A stretch of DNA of 36,802 nt, from contig CAYFRM010000057.1 in the NCBI GenBank assembly GCA_964345635.1, positions 1-36,802 of the forward strand. Direction: 5' to 3'. Each line of letters opens with the position of its first letter. Position 1 is the first letter of the stretch. Below are positions 22,745 to 29,910 of the stretch, one piece after another. The position numbers were made by a program, and so were the translations under genes. The stretch comes from WVXT01 sp964345635. GTDB taxonomy: Bacteria > UBA6262 > WVXT01. The notes beneath the pieces were generated by a model. It saw only the letters and a list, made by a program, of their open reading frames with translations. It had not been told where the DNA came from and did not search any database.

Positions 22745-24367
22745 CTATTTTATGATTGCGAGCTTTCCTGCTTTCTTACTGCCGTCGGCGTTAACCACGA
22801 ATATATAGACTCCGGAAGCCACTCTTTCTCCGTAACTATTGCTTCCATCCCATTCGTACTTATAAACGTATCCGTCGTCGTACCACTTATCCATATATAT
22901 GCTGCTCCCTTCCACGTCCAGAACCAGTTCCCCTGCCGAATTATAAATTCCGATACTCTTCTCCGCCACAGCGCGCGTGGTAGTAAAATAGATAGTGGTA
23001 TAATTTGCCTCTGCCGGCCGGAAGGGATTGGGATAGTTCATCGCCAGATGCACAATCTCTCCCGCTACATAATAGGCAGTCAGGGCGCTATAAGCATTTA
23101 TCCTTCCCCATCCCGTCTCCTGGTCCCAGCCGGAACTACCTATATCGTCCGCAGTCTTCTCGATTATTCGCCTCACGTCCGAAGGCGCCAACCCTCCCAG
23201 ATGGGAGATAATCAGAGCTCCCAGTCCGGAAACAAATGGCGTGGACATAGAAGTGCCATTCATATAATCATAATTATTGTCGCCGAAACCAATGCCTGTA
23301 CCCATTATTACAGTACTCAAAATATTGTTACCAGGAGCCATCACGTCCAGTTCTTCTCCGTAATTACTGCCGTAGCCGGCCCCCCAATCCACAGAGTCGC
23401 AGCGCTCATCACCTTCGTCGCTTGCTCCAACCGCAACCACATTCTCGTACGCTGCCGGGTAGGCAACGTAGGGCTGATTGTCATTTCCCGAAGCAGCTAC
23501 TATAAGGCAACCTTTGTTGTAGGCAACGTTTATCGCATTCTGTTCCTGTTCGCTGGAAGGAGGAGGATAGGTAACAGTGCCAAAACTCATACTGATAATA
23601 TCTGCGCCGTTGTCAACAGCGTAATCTATGCCATCCAATTCCCAGGCCAGAGTTCCGCTTCCGTTTTCGTCAAGAACCTTCACTGCCATAATTTCTGATT
23701 TCCAGGAGACGCCGGCAATACCCGTAGCGTTATGTGTCACGGCTGCGGCAATGCCGGCGCAATGGGTGCCGTGGCTTTCGCTGTGGTCGTCATCAGGGTC
23801 AAAATCATTGTTTACAGCGTCGTAGCCACAACGGCCGCCTCCGTCGTCCCACATATTTCCCGCTAAATCTTCATGGTCATAATCTACGCCGGTATCCAGA
23901 ATAGCAATGACAACGCTCTCCTCCCCTGTCTCGGTGTCCCACGCCTGAGGCGCCTGTATCTTATGAATTCCCCATTGTGGTGGGTCAGTACTATATGGGT
24001 CGTTTGGGTTCACAAAAGCTTTTCTTATGTAGTTTGGTTCAGCGAACTCAACGTTGGGGTCCTCTTTGTATTTTCTTAGCATCTCATTGATAGTCTTGGC
24101 AGGAGGGACTTTCAGGCGATAGGTATTCTTAATTCTAAGTTTCTTCTTTATCTCCACCCCAAACTTCTTATTAATCTTATCTATGGTCTCCTCTTCCACC
24201 TCCGGTTTAAATTTTACCAGAATCTCTCCAGCCACTACGGACACTTTACGATTGGTTTTGAGGTCGATAATGGATGCTTCTTTTATTGGCTCTGCCGGCA
24301 GGTTTTGCGAGAGTAGGAGAATATTGCATATCAGGAAGGTAAAAAATATTTTTTTCTTCATCACCAT
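22745..24367 (-). CDS. secreted S8 (subtilisin-like) protease with T9SS/FlgD-like C-terminal domain
   Basis: 540 residues. Signal peptide about 1-25. Inhibitor-like propeptide about 46-115 (GEILVKFKPEV...PNVEFAEPNY). The catalytic domain 130-430 has Asp158 in AILDTGVD, His202 in HGTHCAG, oxyanion Asn295 in AASGN and Ser373 in NGTSMSTPF. The C-terminal domain 440-540 has NYPNPFRP (444-451), an IYNSAGELV strand and ends SGVYIFVVNADGSKKAGKLA with a short basic end. That domain has the FlgD-like/type A sorting-domain pattern of type IX secretion cargo. It lies after the PorV-like gene on the same strand and close to the SprA-like gene, so it is a candidate secreted substrate. Two starts are possible (24367 or 24361). 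Confidence 0.88.
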   Translation of the reverse strand: MVMKKKIFFTFLICNILLLSQNLPAEPIKEASIIDLKTNRKVSVVAGEILVKFKPEVEEETIDKINKKFGVEIKKKLRIKNTYRLKVPPAKTINEMLRKYKEDPNVEFAEPNYIRKAFVNPNDPYSTDPPQWGIHKIQAPQAWDTETGEESVVIAILDTGVDYDHEDLAGNMWDDGGGRCGYDAVNNDFDPDDDHSESHGTHCAGIAAAVTHNATGIAGVSWKSEIMAVKVLDENGSGTLAWELDGIDYAVDNGADIISMSFGTVTYPPPSSEQEQNAINVAYNKGCLIVAASGNDNQPYVAYPAAYENVVAVGASDEGDERCDSVDWGAGYGSNYGEELDVMAPGNNILSTVIMGTGIGFGDNNYDYMNGTSMSTPFVSGLGALIISHLGGLAPSDVRRIIEKTADDIGSSGWDQETGWGRINAYSALTAYYVAGEIVHLAMNYPNPFRPAEANYTTIYFTTTRAVAEKSIGIYNSAGELVLDVEGSSIYMDKWYDDGYVYKYEWDGSNSYGERVASGVYIFVVNADGSKKAGKLAIIK

Positions 24368-24426
24368 TTTGTTGCTCGGTATCCAAAACCCTGGAGTCCC
24401 TGCGAAAGTAAGGTTTAATCAAGAAT

Positions 24427-24517
24427 GTAGCAGCAAAGCGTAAGCTTTGCCTCTCTGTAGGGGACGGACTCTGTGCCGTCCCTTCCTCTGGGCGGCCACG
24501 GAGTGCCGCCCCTACAG
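24427..24517. repeat. composite palindromic repeat (A + C), copy 3
   Basis: GTAGCAGCAAAGCGTAAGCT.. (A) followed by CTGTAGGGGACGGACTCTGT.. (C) ending CGCCCCTACAG, in the same order and orientation as copy 1. It lies between the S8 protease and PorV-like genes. Confidence 0.85.
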
Positions 24518-24545
24518 TGCAGAGCTGAGGACTCCAGCGATTATG

Positions 24546-26081
24546 TTAGAAATTGACGGAAATGCCAAATGACCCAACCAGAGAAGTGGGGAACTTCTGG
24601 CTGTCGGCTATAGTTGTACTTTCCGTGCTCATAGCCGCGGCTAAGTCCAACTGGAAATGTAAAATGTTTATCCCTAATCCGGCAGTGAACATACTCCCGG
24701 AACTCTCGGACAGATTATCCATAAATCCGCCGCGCAGAGCAAGATTTAGCCAGGACCTGTTGAGAATATTTATTTCTGCCCCCAGGCCCAACATTCTCGA
24801 CTCGTATCCATAAAGAACTGTCTTATTGTTGGTTAAATCTAAATCTGCAGAAAGAGTTATGAAGTTCAAAGGCCAGTAGGCTGCTCCCACCCTCACCTGC
24901 GGCTCCACGACGTAGTCGCCCAGGCCGGCTGCTTTCGCCTGTTTCGGCTGCTTAAACGTTGGATAGTTCAGGTTTCTTATAACCATTCCGAATCTCAATC
25001 CCAGACTCTCCTTCAAATCGTAAAGCGCGCCTACGTCTATCCCGATTGTGGTTGACGTCTCAGAGTAATCCTTATAATCCTTATACAGACCTCCCATCAG
25101 GTCCTCGTCTGAAAACACTTCAAATTTGGAGAATCCCACTACTCCGTACATAAACTTGAAATTGCCTCCCACATAAAGGTTATTCAGTAATGGTAGTGAC
25201 CGCGCGTAAGTAATCGGCGCTTCAAAAAGCATTATCCCGTTCAACCTGATATTTGTTTCGTTTCCAGCGAAGCCACTATCCTCAATCGTGCCCAATACGG
25301 CGAGGCCAGCGGCGATGGCAATATTCTCCGCCACTACCGCAATCTCATCGTTATTAAGACCCGCAAGAACACCGGCCTGAACCAATTCTTCCGCAAGTTG
25401 TTGTTCGGTCCAATCGAAAGCAGGTAACCCTAGGTCGTTCAAGGATTGTGCTATGTCATCCGCTATTGCCTGCTGTGCGGAAGTTAAGTCTACCAGCCCT
25501 CCTGCTGCTTCTCCCGGGCCGTCGCCTGCAACTTCTACGCATATAGCATTCAGTGCATCCGCGTCCACCCCTCCCAGTCCGATATGGTCGAGGTCAAGGT
25601 AAGGGTCTGCTCCTAACTCGGTCATATTAATCAGTCCGATTCCCAGGTTACCATATCTGATGTTGAATCCGCCGTTTATGTCCAGAATAAGTCCCAGGCC
25701 TGATTTGTTCAGGTCATCCAGTTGGTTGATTGACGCAGTGAAATCTCGCATCTCCTCAGCGGTAAAAGAGCCGCCTTCCTCTTGCTTCGCCTGAATCTCA
25801 CTTACTGTATCGGCTATGTCTCTCAGGTCGTCCACTTCGTCAACTAATCCTTCCGTGGTCTCTACGCCCACTCCTATGGGAATCTGGATATCAAACCCTT
25901 TTTGCAGGGCAAAGCCCGCCGGATTCCAGTACTGGGCAACAGCGTCCTCCGCCACAGCCACAAATGCTCCTCCCATTCCCAGTGGCCTCGTTCCCAGGAT
26001 TTTAAAGGAACTTGCCAGGCCAATCTGCCCCAGAACCACCACCATCAACACTGCCACTGCCAGACTAACAATCTTTCTCAT
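24546..26081 (-). CDS. PorV/TraF-like (FadL-type) outer-membrane protein with helical insertion
   Basis: 511 residues when started at ATG 26079-26081, which has GAGGAGG seven bases upstream; two longer in-frame starts would place the ATG on or before that site. Signal peptide 1-24. The N-terminus SFKILGTRPLGMGGAFVAVA with DAVAQYWNPAGFA (25-57) is the hallmark of PorV/UPF0164 and the related TraF_2 family in the FadL-type barrel group. Beta-rich C-terminal half ends SFGISVNF. Unusual are two predicted helical stretches, about 78-122 and 173-263 (Ala/Asp/Glu-rich), inside the barrel sequence, which suit TraF_2 better than PorV. It precedes the S8 protease gene and has its own promoter. In type IX systems PorV shuttles cargo from the SprA pore; that role here is inferred from neighbours. 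Confidence 0.7.
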   Translation of the reverse strand: MRKIVSLAVAVLMVVVLGQIGLASSFKILGTRPLGMGGAFVAVAEDAVAQYWNPAGFALQKGFDIQIPIGVGVETTEGLVDEVDDLRDIADTVSEIQAKQEEGGSFTAEEMRDFTASINQLDDLNKSGLGLILDINGGFNIRYGNLGIGLINMTELGADPYLDLDHIGLGGVDADALNAICVEVAGDGPGEAAGGLVDLTSAQQAIADDIAQSLNDLGLPAFDWTEQQLAEELVQAGVLAGLNNDEIAVVAENIAIAAGLAVLGTIEDSGFAGNETNIRLNGIMLFEAPITYARSLPLLNNLYVGGNFKFMYGVVGFSKFEVFSDEDLMGGLYKDYKDYSETSTTIGIDVGALYDLKESLGLRFGMVIRNLNYPTFKQPKQAKAAGLGDYVVEPQVRVGAAYWPLNFITLSADLDLTNNKTVLYGYESRMLGLGAEINILNRSWLNLALRGGFMDNLSESSGSMFTAGLGINILHFQLDLAAAMSTESTTIADSQKFPTSLVGSFGISVNF

Positions 26082-26100
26082 CTCCATTCCTCCTCGTTTC

Positions 26101-26193
26101 TGTAGGGGTTCCGACTTATCGGAACCCGTCAAGAAATGTAGCTAGAGAGCAATGACTCTGCTAACCCGAGCAAAGCTTACGCTTTGCTGCTAC
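26101..26193. repeat. two palindromic repeats in the leader of the PorV-like gene (families D and A)
   Basis: Family D, TGTAGGGGTTCCGACTTATC with GGAACCC, is at 26101-26127 and can form a hairpin in the 5' leader. A diverged copy is at 31402-31428. An inverted family A copy is at 26169-26193. Both lie between promoter and ribosome site. Confidence 0.8.
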
Positions 26194-26199
26194 AAATTT

Positions 26200-26228
26200 A
26201 TATTACCACAGGTTTGGAAATTTGTCAG
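26200..26228 (-). promoter_or_regulatory. probable promoter of the PorV-like and S8 protease genes
   Basis: Minus-strand CTGACA (26223-26228), 17-base spacer, TAATAT (26200-26205). The -35 matches at five of six and the -10 at four of six positions. It lies just after the ahcY stop codon, with a leader of about 110 bases that carries two hairpin repeats. Confidence 0.55.
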
Positions 26229-26247
26229 TGACTTTTTTCACAATCTC

Positions 26248-27513
26248 TCAGGTTCCCATTTCCCAGGAAGAGAGATATTTCTTCTGCTCGCCTGTCAGAC
26301 CATCAATTTTTACTCCCATTGTCTTCAGTTTCAGGCGGGCAACTTTTCTGTCTATGCTTTGGGGAACGGGATAGACTTTCTTTGCCAGATTTTTTCCTTG
26401 CCGGGCCAGATATTCCGCGCACAGAGCCTGGTTGGCAAAACTCATATCCATTACGCTGGCGGGATGCCACTCGGCAGCGGCAAGATTGACCAACCTCCCT
26501 TCTGCCAGAAGATTTATTCTCCTGCCGTCAGGCAGGGTATGCTCTTCCACGAACTGGCGAATTCTCCTTCTCTTTCGCGAGATTCTTCTTAAACCTTTAA
26601 TATCTATCTCTACGTTAAAATGACCGGAATTGCAGACTATTGCTCCGTCCTTCATACGCCGGAAATGTCTGGGCCCAATCACGTTTATATCGCCGGTCAA
26701 CGTAACGAAAATATCCCCGCTTCTCGCAGCTTCCATGACGGGAACCACCCGGAATCCGTCCATCACTGCTTCCATTGCCTTCAAGGGGTCTACCTCGGTG
26801 ACTATCACGTTCGCGCCCATTCCCCTTGCCCTCGTCGCCACTCCCCTTCCGCACCAGCCGTAGCCTGAGACGACAAAATTCTTTCCCGCCAACAGGACGT
26901 TGGTTGCCCGCACTATTCCGTCAATCGTAGATTGTCCCGTGCCGTAACGATTGTCAAAGAAATGCTTGGTGCGGGCATCATTTACGGCAATGATGGGATA
27001 TCTTAACACGCCGGAACTCTCCATACTTCTCAGGCGCGTCACTCCTGTGGTAGTCTCTTCGCTCCCGCCGATTACGTTTTTTATGAGCGCTCCTCCGCGC
27101 TCAGATTTGGAATGTAGAGTGGATACCAGGTCGGCGCCGTCGTCCATTGTCAGGTGAGGTCTATGATTTAAGGCTGCTTTAATATGCTGATAATAAGTTT
27201 TCTTGTCCTCGCCACAAATGGCAAAGACGGGAATAGCGTAGTCTCTGACCAGTGACGCTGCCACCTGATCCTGAGTGGAAAGAGGATTTGAGGCGCAGAG
27301 AACTACGTCTGCTCCGCCGGTCTTTAGAGTATTAACCAGGTTGGCGGTTTCGCTGGTAACGTGCAGGCAACAGGAGATGCGTATCCCCCTCAATGGCTTC
27401 TCTTTCTTAAACCTCTGCCTGATTAATCTCAAAACAGGCATATCCTTTTCCGCCCATTCAATGCGCAACTTCCCTTCGGGCGCAAGCTTTATGTTCTTAA
27501 TATGATATTTCAT
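26248..27513 (-). CDS. ahcY: adenosylhomocysteinase (S-adenosylhomocysteine hydrolase)
   Basis: Cytosolic NAD-dependent enzyme splitting S-adenosylhomocysteine to adenosine and homocysteine, relieving product inhibition of methyltransferases. The 421 residues include SEETTTGV, NDARTKHFFDNRYGTGQS (substrate/NAD lysine and aspartate region), the NAD-binding GYGWCGRGVA, CNSGHFNVEID and HPASVMDMSFANQAL. It ends LTGEQKKYLSSWEMGT and lacks the longer C-terminal tail of some bacterial forms, as in archaeal/thermophile-type enzymes. It begins 9 bases after metK, whose stop codon overlaps the AAGGGGGA ribosome site, so the two are co-translated in one operon for the SAM cycle. Confidence 0.95.
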   Translation of the reverse strand: MKYHIKNIKLAPEGKLRIEWAEKDMPVLRLIRQRFKKEKPLRGIRISCCLHVTSETANLVNTLKTGGADVVLCASNPLSTQDQVAASLVRDYAIPVFAICGEDKKTYYQHIKAALNHRPHLTMDDGADLVSTLHSKSERGGALIKNVIGGSEETTTGVTRLRSMESSGVLRYPIIAVNDARTKHFFDNRYGTGQSTIDGIVRATNVLLAGKNFVVSGYGWCGRGVATRARGMGANVIVTEVDPLKAMEAVMDGFRVVPVMEAARSGDIFVTLTGDINVIGPRHFRRMKDGAIVCNSGHFNVEIDIKGLRRISRKRRRIRQFVEEHTLPDGRRINLLAEGRLVNLAAAEWHPASVMDMSFANQALCAEYLARQGKNLAKKVYPVPQSIDRKVARLKLKTMGVKIDGLTGEQKKYLSSWEMGT

Positions 27514-27522
27514 AAATCCCCC

Positions 27523-28686
27523 TTAAGCTTCTTTTTTCAGGCCTTTTGCTTTATCCTTTCTCTCCCAGGTGAATTCTTTTTCTTCTCTGCCAAAATGTCC
27601 GTAGGCCGCTGTTTTCTGATATATCGGCCGCAGAAGATTTAGGGACTTAATCATTCCCTGTGGCGTAAGCGCGAAGTGTTTCCTGACCAGTTCCACCAGT
27701 CTCTCTTCCGGCACTTTTCCCGTTCCAAATGTATTAACATCCACGCAGACGGGCTCGGCCACGCCGATGACGTACGCTAATTGCACCACGCATTTATCAG
27801 CCAACTCACTGGCTACAATATTCTTGGCAACGTACCTGGCCATATAAGAGCCAGAACGGTCTACCTTGGTGGGGTCTTTACCGGAAAAAGCGCCGCCGCC
27901 ATGGGCAGCCATACCACCGTATGTATCTACAATAATCTTCCTTCCCGTCATCCCCGTGTCTGATTGCGGACCACCAATAACGAATTTGCCCGTCTCGTTA
28001 ATAAAAAGTTTGGTCTTCCCGGGGTCATAAAATTCTCCGAGCGTGGGAATGATAACTTTTTCTGCAATCTCTTTTCTTGCTTCTTCGGTCATTTTTTTAC
28101 CCGTTTTGTCCACCACCTCTTCCGTATGCTGGGCAGCGATAACTGCCCTGTCAACCACAACCGGCTTTCCATTCTGGTATTCTACCGTCACCTGCGATTT
28201 TCCGTCAGGGCCTAAATAATCGATTATACCCTTCTTTCTGACCTCAGCCAGCTTGCGCGTCAACTTATGGGCTAACATAATGGGCAAGGGCATAAGTTCA
28301 GGAGTTTCATTGCAGGCGTAACCGATCATAGAACCCTGATCGCCTGCGCCGCCGGTGTTTACTCCCTGGGCAATATCTTCCGACTGCCTGCCAATAGCAT
28401 TCAGGATAGCGCAGGTGCGGGCATCGAATCCATATTTTGTATTGGTATATCCGATATTGGTTAATACATTGCGCACTAATTTCTGCAAATCTACCCACCC
28501 CTTGGTAGTGATTTCTCCTCCCACAACTACCAGCCCTACGGTTATAAATGTCTCACAAGCAACCCTCCCTGCGGGGTCTTGCCTGATGACATCATCTAGG
28601 ACAGCGTCGGAAATCTGGTCACAAACTTTATCCGGGTGCCCTTCGGTAACCGATTCCGAAGTGAAAGAAAAATTTCTTTTGCTCAC
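27523..28686 (-). CDS. metK: S-adenosylmethionine synthetase
   Basis: Makes S-adenosylmethionine from methionine and ATP. I choose the GTG at 28684-28686: it has AGGAGG (28693-28698) six bases upstream, and the protein then begins (M)SKRNFSFTSESVTEGHPDK as in the family; the ATG 24 bases earlier would translate the ribosome site. The result is 387 residues, of normal length. Motifs: GHPDKVCDQISDAV (methionine/ATP-binding), GAGDQGSMIGYAC (ATP motif), GPQSDTGMTGRKIIVDTYGG and GGGAFSGKDPTKVDRS. It directly follows the nucleotidyltransferase gene and precedes ahcY. Confidence 0.96.
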   Translation of the reverse strand: MSKRNFSFTSESVTEGHPDKVCDQISDAVLDDVIRQDPAGRVACETFITVGLVVVGGEITTKGWVDLQKLVRNVLTNIGYTNTKYGFDARTCAILNAIGRQSEDIAQGVNTGGAGDQGSMIGYACNETPELMPLPIMLAHKLTRKLAEVRKKGIIDYLGPDGKSQVTVEYQNGKPVVVDRAVIAAQHTEEVVDKTGKKMTEEARKEIAEKVIIPTLGEFYDPGKTKLFINETGKFVIGGPQSDTGMTGRKIIVDTYGGMAAHGGGAFSGKDPTKVDRSGSYMARYVAKNIVASELADKCVVQLAYVIGVAEPVCVDVNTFGTGKVPEERLVELVRKHFALTPQGMIKSLNLLRPIYQKTAAYGHFGREEKEFTWERKDKAKGLKKEA

Positions 28687-28710
28687 TATTCGCCTCCTTC
28701 TAAATTTCAT

Positions 28711-29742
28711 CTATTCCCGTACGTTAATTACCGACCCCTCATAAACGGAAATATTCGTGGATATATCCGCATTGTTGCCGATAATGCAATTTACCAATTT
28801 AACATTTTTTCGCACGTGTACGCCGTTCCAGAGAATGCAGTTTTTCAATCTCGCTCCCTCTTCGATTACGCTGTTGTTCCCTATCGTGCTAAAGCCTGCG
28901 ACGGAAACGTTCTCCCTGAGACGGCAATTTTTCCCGATTACGCAGGGGCCTTTTATTTTCACGCCCGGGGCAATCTGGGTCCCTTTACCTATCCACACAT
29001 TCTTGCTTTTTCTTTCTCCCGGGACTTCCAATCTTATCTTACCTTCCAGAGCATCGTTCTGGCCCCGGCGATATTCCAGCAAATTGCCAATATCACACCA
29101 GTAGTCCTTTGTCTCGTAACCAAATATCCGCTCTCCCCGCTTCAGAAGCCCGGGCCACACGTCTTGGGCAAAATCACAGAATTTTGCCCGGGGAATATAG
29201 CGAAAAACTTCTGGGTGGAAAACATAAACTCCCGTATTCACCGTATTACTGAATACGCTACTCCAGTTAGGCTTCTCCACAAACTGCTTAATCTCTCCTC
29301 CCTTTTTCGTCAAAGCGATGCCGTATTCAAAGCGACTGTCCACGCGTTTGAGAACCATGGTGCCAAAAGCTTTCCTCTTTTTGTGAAAGTTTATAACATC
29401 AGTCAAGTTAATATTAGTCAAGCCATCGCCACTCATCACCAGAAAAGTATCGTCAAAGAAACGTTCTACCTTCTTGACCCCGCCCGCTGTGCCCATCAAC
29501 TTTTTCTCTTCCGAATAGTTTATCTTCATGCCTAATCCGGAACCGTCTCCGAAATAATTACGTATCATCGCTTGATGAGCATGGAGATTTAAAACTACTT
29601 CTTTGATATTATGCTTCCTCAAGAGTTCCAGCACATGTTCCAGAACAGGTTTATTCACAATAGGAAACATCGGCTTGGGGATACTATAACTCAACGGACG
29701 TAACCTCGTCCCTATTCCCGCAGACATAACCATTGCTTTCAT
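28711..29742 (-). CDS. sugar-1-phosphate nucleotidyltransferase with left-handed beta-helix domain
   Basis: 343 residues. The N-terminal NTP-transferase domain starts AMVMSAGIGTRLRPLSYSIP (nucleotide-binding GxGTRLRP, then KPM), with LVMSGDGLTNINL (metal-binding Asp) and FVEKPNWSS. The C-terminal part (about 245-335) has isoleucine-rich hexapeptide repeats (IGKGTQIAPGVKIKGPCVIG..), a left-handed beta-helix. The family makes NDP-sugars from sugar-1-phosphates; the overall form is closest to GDP-mannose or glucose-1-phosphate types. It lies between the phosphohexomutase, separated by repeats, and metK. The exact sugar and nucleotide cannot be told from sequence. Confidence 0.85.
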   Translation of the reverse strand: MKAMVMSAGIGTRLRPLSYSIPKPMFPIVNKPVLEHVLELLRKHNIKEVVLNLHAHQAMIRNYFGDGSGLGMKINYSEEKKLMGTAGGVKKVERFFDDTFLVMSGDGLTNINLTDVINFHKKRKAFGTMVLKRVDSRFEYGIALTKKGGEIKQFVEKPNWSSVFSNTVNTGVYVFHPEVFRYIPRAKFCDFAQDVWPGLLKRGERIFGYETKDYWCDIGNLLEYRRGQNDALEGKIRLEVPGERKSKNVWIGKGTQIAPGVKIKGPCVIGKNCRLRENVSVAGFSTIGNNSVIEEGARLKNCILWNGVHVRKNVKLVNCIIGNNADISTNISVYEGSVINVRE

Positions 29743-29768
29743 AGTCTCACTCTCAGTTCCTCAAAAAT

Positions 29769-29852
29769 GTAGCAGCAAAGCGTTAGCTTTGCTTTCTTTA
29801 GCAGAGCTATCGCTCTGCTGCTACAATGTCCCTCTATCGCTCTGCAGCTACA
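29769..29852. repeat. cluster of family A and B palindromic repeats
   Basis: Family A (GTAGCAGCAAAGCGTTAGCT..) is at 29769-29793, family B (TAGCAGAGCTATCGCTCTGC..) at 29799-29824, and a half copy of B at 29832-29852. They fill the 168-base gap between the nucleotidyltransferase and phosphohexomutase genes. Confidence 0.82.
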
Positions 29853-29910
29853 ATTTTTTGTTTTCCTCCCTTTCGGGAGGACTTCACATCCAGGCCCTTT
29901 CGATATACTT

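Noticed and set aside
23048..23698. 216-codon plus-strand ORF opposite the S8 protease
   Set aside because: Antisense to the catalytic domain that has all four key residues; low-quality composition.
27500..28720. SAM or SAH riboswitch before metK or ahcY
   Set aside because: Both genes have gaps of only 9 to 24 bases upstream, too short for such an element.
28636..29535. 299-codon plus-strand ORF opposite the nucleotidyltransferase gene
   Set aside because: Long but antisense to a well-conserved gene and covering its metK junction; no recognisable domain.
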